Shown here: piece after piece, positions 61,961-64,000 of the stretch
Position numbering within the stretch: the stretch's first letter is position 1
How the letters are laid out: every line of letters starts with the position of its first letter
Assembly: GCF_001752395.1 (NCBI RefSeq)
Contig: NZ_MKEK01000001.1
Location: 771,823-835,822, forward strand
Length of the DNA stretch: 64,000 bases
Direction: 5' to 3'
DNA from: Rheinheimera salexigens
GTDB taxonomy: Bacteria > Pseudomonadota > Gammaproteobacteria > Enterobacterales > Alteromonadaceae
The notes under the pieces: generated by a model
Database searches by the model: none
What the model was told of the DNA's origin: nothing
Seen by the model: the letters and a program-made list of their open reading frames with translations, nothing else
Translations under genes and position numbers: made by a program

Positions 61961-62287
61961 TTAATAGGTGATGTGGTTGATGGTCCAGGTTTTGGGGCCG
62001 GTTGGGGTTGGGACGCTTATTTCGCTGTCGACGGTTTGTTTTAATAAGGCACGTGCCATGGGCGAATCTATGGAGATATAATCGTTACGGCCAAAAATTT
62101 CATCTGGGCCAACGATACGTAAGGTTTTAATATCGCCAGCATCGTTTTCTATTTCTACCCAAGCACCAAAGAAGACTTTACCTTCTTGTTGTGGCGAGTA
62201 ATTAACGATTTTTAGTGCTTCAAGTCGTTTGCGTAAAAAGCGTACTTTAGAGTCTATTTGTCGCAGTAACCTCTTGTTTTCCTTGTA
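61961..62287 (-). pseudogene. greB: Transcript elongation factor GreB, 5'-truncated
   Basis: The minus-strand frame ends at TTA 61961 and gives 108 residues of GreB: YKENKRLLRQIDSKVRFLRK, YSPQQEGKVFFGAWVEIEN, IVGPDEIFGRNDYISIDSP and ARALLKQTV. Compared with E. coli GreB it starts at residue 48; the coiled-coil tip with the catalytic acidic residues is missing. Reading upstream meets an in-frame stop at 62288-62290 and then foreign AT-rich DNA. GreB rescues arrested RNA polymerase; this fragment cannot do so. The break abuts the recombinase gene, so island insertion in greB is the likely cause, and the 5' part may lie beyond the window. Confidence 0.92.
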
Positions 62288-62395
62288 TTATAACCCTAGG
62301 CATTTATATACTATTTATTAAAAAATAGTACTTGCATTTATCTATTATTAGATTTAGTTTTTAGAAAGCACCTTATACTAAATAATTTTTGTTAT
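62288..62395. other. Island-chromosome junction (possible attachment site)
   Basis: Between the broken greB and the recombinase start lie 108 AT-rich bases. They hold an inverted repeat TACTATTT-ATTAAA-AAATAGTA at 62309-62330 with perfect 8-base arms and a 6-base centre, the form of a tyrosine-recombinase core site. It is 20 bases from the point where greB homology ends. The recombinase ribosome site is weak. Confidence 0.45.
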
Positions 62396-63559
62396 ATGTC
62401 ATTTGTTAAAAAAATAAATGTTAACTACACGGATTGCGACAGCGGTTTGAAATTTGAGCTCCCAGCCTTAATGACTGAGCAAGGACTAATAATTTCTCAT
62501 ATGAGATATTTGGCTTGGTTCAGTTCAAAAAGCGAGTCTTGGAAGGAACGCTCAACTTTCGCATTAAGATTACTAATTGAATACATCCATGCTGTACCTA
62601 ATTCTGATTATGAAAAGGCCACACAGTTATTAAAGTCCTTTACCGAGACAGTTCTGACTGGAACCATTGATTACACAAAATTGGACGATCCACTTGATTT
62701 GTTTTGGAAACCCAGAAAAATTAGAGATGTTAACAATATTCTTTTCCATATAACGCATTATACGGACTTTTTAGCACTTCAAGATGGTTATACATCCTCT
62801 CGAATCAACCCATTTAGAAAAGCCACTAGTTATGAGGAACGATTGAATTGGTGTGCTTATTACCATAAGCAGCAGAATGTTTTTTTAAACCATTTGACCA
62901 AACGCGATAAAGCGAAATCTCAGCTCCAACAGGTCAGACTAATTGGAAAATTTATAGATAGCAAAATTGAGAATGAGAAAGTCATCAGATTCCCTGAAGA
63001 ACAAATAGAAAGGTTAATTTATTTGGGATTCAATAAAAATGGCATTATTGATTTTAAATCACAGGCTATAACAATGCTTTTGAATTATGGTGGAATTAGA
63101 AAAAGTGAAGTTTTTCATATTTACCTCTCAGACATCACTTTAAATCCAAATAGGCCGGGTGAAGCTTTTGTTCGTGTTTATCATCCTGAATACGGTAAAT
63201 CACCGGATGGTCACTATAAGACTCGAAGTGAATACTTGCTTTCACAAACACACTATAAACCCAGAAATAAATATCGACTGTCTGAACGTTTATATTCAGG
63301 TTGGAAGAATCCCTTATTGACTAGTCGTGATGGCTATTACGAGGTTGTATTCAGCCCCCCTCATAAGGCTAAAGAATTTCTAGCTGTTTGGGTCAATTAT
63401 TTAAAGTTTCAGAGAGTTGAACCAGATACATCTTACTTCCACCCTTTTGCATTCACTAACAGTGATGGCAAGCCTGAAACTATTAAAAATTACCAAAGAT
63501 TACACAAAAGAGCTGTTGAAAGAATAGGGTTAGAGTGTAAAAAAGAACTTGGTACGTGA
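62396..63559 (+). pseudogene. gmtY: GmtY-like tyrosine recombinase, 3' end lost to an IS66 element
   Basis: The 387-residue product resembles GmtY, the recombinase of gamma-mobile-trio islands: LPALMTEQGLIISHMRYL, TSYEERLNWCAYYHKQQNV, LLNYGGIRKSEVFHIYLSDI (the first catalytic Arg region), VRVYHPEYGKSPDG. The frame ends KKELGT at the first bases of an IS66 element, where family members would go on to the HGHRHAYG-type box with the catalytic His-Arg and then Tyr. So the enzyme lacks its active centre. The partner genes gmtZ and gmtX would lie to the right. Identification is from remembered family features, not a search. Confidence 0.65.
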
Positions 63560-63639
63560 GCGTAACCCCAACCACACATTCCCAACTTAGCTAAATCTTC
63601 TTACCCTGTTTTGAATCTACTACCAGACAGGGGTTTCAC

Positions 63640-63930
63640 ATGATCCGCAGAACAACCGAGCAGTGGCTGACGCTGTTTGACCAGCATAAATCTAGTGGGC
63701 TAACGCAAACTGAATTTGCAAAACAGCAAGGCATTGACCCGACCTATTTCAGCTATCGTAAGCGGCAACTTCTCGCCTGGCAACAGGAAGACGAAGCCAG
63801 TTTTGTTGAACTGACGCCGCAAGGCGTGTTGCTTAGTCAGCCAATCCTGCTTAAAAAGCGCGATGTCGAGCTGCACTTGCCGCCCGGCACGGATGCCCTA
63901 TGGTTAGCAGCGTTACTCCGGGCCCTGTAA
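63640..63930 (+). CDS. tnpA: IS66-family accessory protein TnpA
   Basis: The 96-residue protein has the helix-turn-helix of IS66 TnpA: QWLTLFDQHKSSGLTQTEFA, then PTYFSYRKRQLLAW, and a C-terminal VELHLPPGTDALWLAALLRAL. It is an accessory factor needed with TnpB for IS66 transposition. It starts 84 bases inside the element; tnpB begins two bases after its stop. Confidence 0.92.
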   Translation: MIRRTTEQWLTLFDQHKSSGLTQTEFAKQQGIDPTYFSYRKRQLLAWQQEDEASFVELTPQGVLLSQPILLKKRDVELHLPPGTDALWLAALLRAL

Positions 63931-63932
63931 CC

Positions 63933-64000
63933 ATGAAGATGTTTATCAATACACCCAAAATCTACCTGCATAAACAGCCGGTGGATTTTAGAAAATCCAT
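63933..64000 (+). CDS. tnpB: IS66-family accessory protein TnpB, cut by the right window edge
   Basis: The first 22 codons read MKMFINTPKIYLHKQPVDFR and continue past the edge. The VDFRK segment is the conserved start of IS66 TnpB (Orf2). It follows tnpA by two bases, as in the family. Confidence 0.9.
   Translation, partial: MKMFINTPKIYLHKQPVDFRKS

Larger units (their letters stand above)
63556..64000 (+). mobile_element. IS66-family insertion sequence, left end, cut by the window edge
   Basis: The element probably begins with GTGAGCGTAACCCC at 63556, close to the IS66 terminal form GTAAGCG. An accessory tnpA and the start of tnpB follow in the usual order; the transposase tnpC and the right end are outside the window. 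It lies in the gmtY-like gene. The eight bases before it, CTTGGTAC at 63548-63555, would be the target duplication. Base composition is visibly higher in G+C than the AT-rich recombinase gene. Confidence 0.85.

Noticed and set aside
1..64000. CRISPR arrays, tRNA or rRNA genes, prophage structural genes.
   Set aside because: Looked for by reading repeats and open frames; none was found, though small RNAs cannot be excluded by eye.

Overview
The window looks like chromosomal DNA of a free-living Gram-negative gammaproteobacterium, probably Alteromonadales-like (Rheinheimera, Alishewanella or Arsukibacterium type). This is inferred from the gene set: RsmJ, GreB, oligopeptidase A, MetE/MetR with a MetJ-type box, NsrR, LPS-core enzymes and TonB receptors. 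No marker gene proves the genus. No rRNA, tRNA, CRISPR or phage structural gene was seen. Gene density is high, with many short convergent and divergent units bounded by clear hairpin terminators.

Layout. 1-8 kb: TauE/SafE exporter (cut by the left edge), a frameshifted pirin, a frameshifted LysR regulator, a KefC-type antiporter, a hydrolase-OsmC fusion, a second pirin, a second LysR regulator and DoxX. 8-16 kb: a 105-bp aldehyde dehydrogenase remnant, a very large propeller-GGDEF-EAL protein, a SHOCT membrane protein, a PrpD-family dehydratase and an intact aldehyde dehydrogenase. 16-20.5 kb: secreted PQQ-type sugar dehydrogenase, TonB receptor and a Tat-exported dienelactone hydrolase. 20.6-22.5 kb: arsRC-acr3 arsenic operon, with acr3 frameshifted. 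22.8-24.1 kb: an isolated QueC-like PP-loop ATPase of unknown role. 24.2-27.6 kb: metE and divergent metR.

27.7-34 kb holds small stress, membrane and regulatory genes, including a 52-residue Pmp3 protein and a secreted solenoid of VNG repeats. 34-38.2 kb: iron uptake (TonB receptor under a Fur-like box, PepSY protein), then nsrR facing a small membrane protein across two NsrR-type operators. 38.7-50.3 kb: outer-membrane barrel, nucleotidyltransferase-like protein, a frameshifted multi-PAS histidine kinase, glutathione reductase, oligopeptidase A, a lipoprotein, a Tag-like glycosylase, rsmJ and a peroxiredoxin. 50.3-54.5 kb: LPS-core region with two glycosyltransferases and a single-chain WaaA-KdkA fusion. 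54.6-61.8 kb: Sel1 protein, YhiN flavoprotein, PRC-barrel protein, CDF metal exporter, methyltransferase and a secreted ATP-dependent DNA ligase.

The right end is mobile. greB has lost its first ~47 codons at about 62,288. The next gene, reading away from the break, resembles GmtY, the tyrosine recombinase of gamma-mobile-trio islands, and is itself cut by an IS66-family element that runs off the window. This looks like the edge of a genomic island inserted in greB; its cargo lies beyond the window.

Four genes carry frameshifts. In three of them restoring single bases in homopolymer runs repairs a full family-consistent protein, so base-calling error is a serious alternative to real pseudogenes. 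Gene functions below rest on recognising family motifs by eye; no database search was run.
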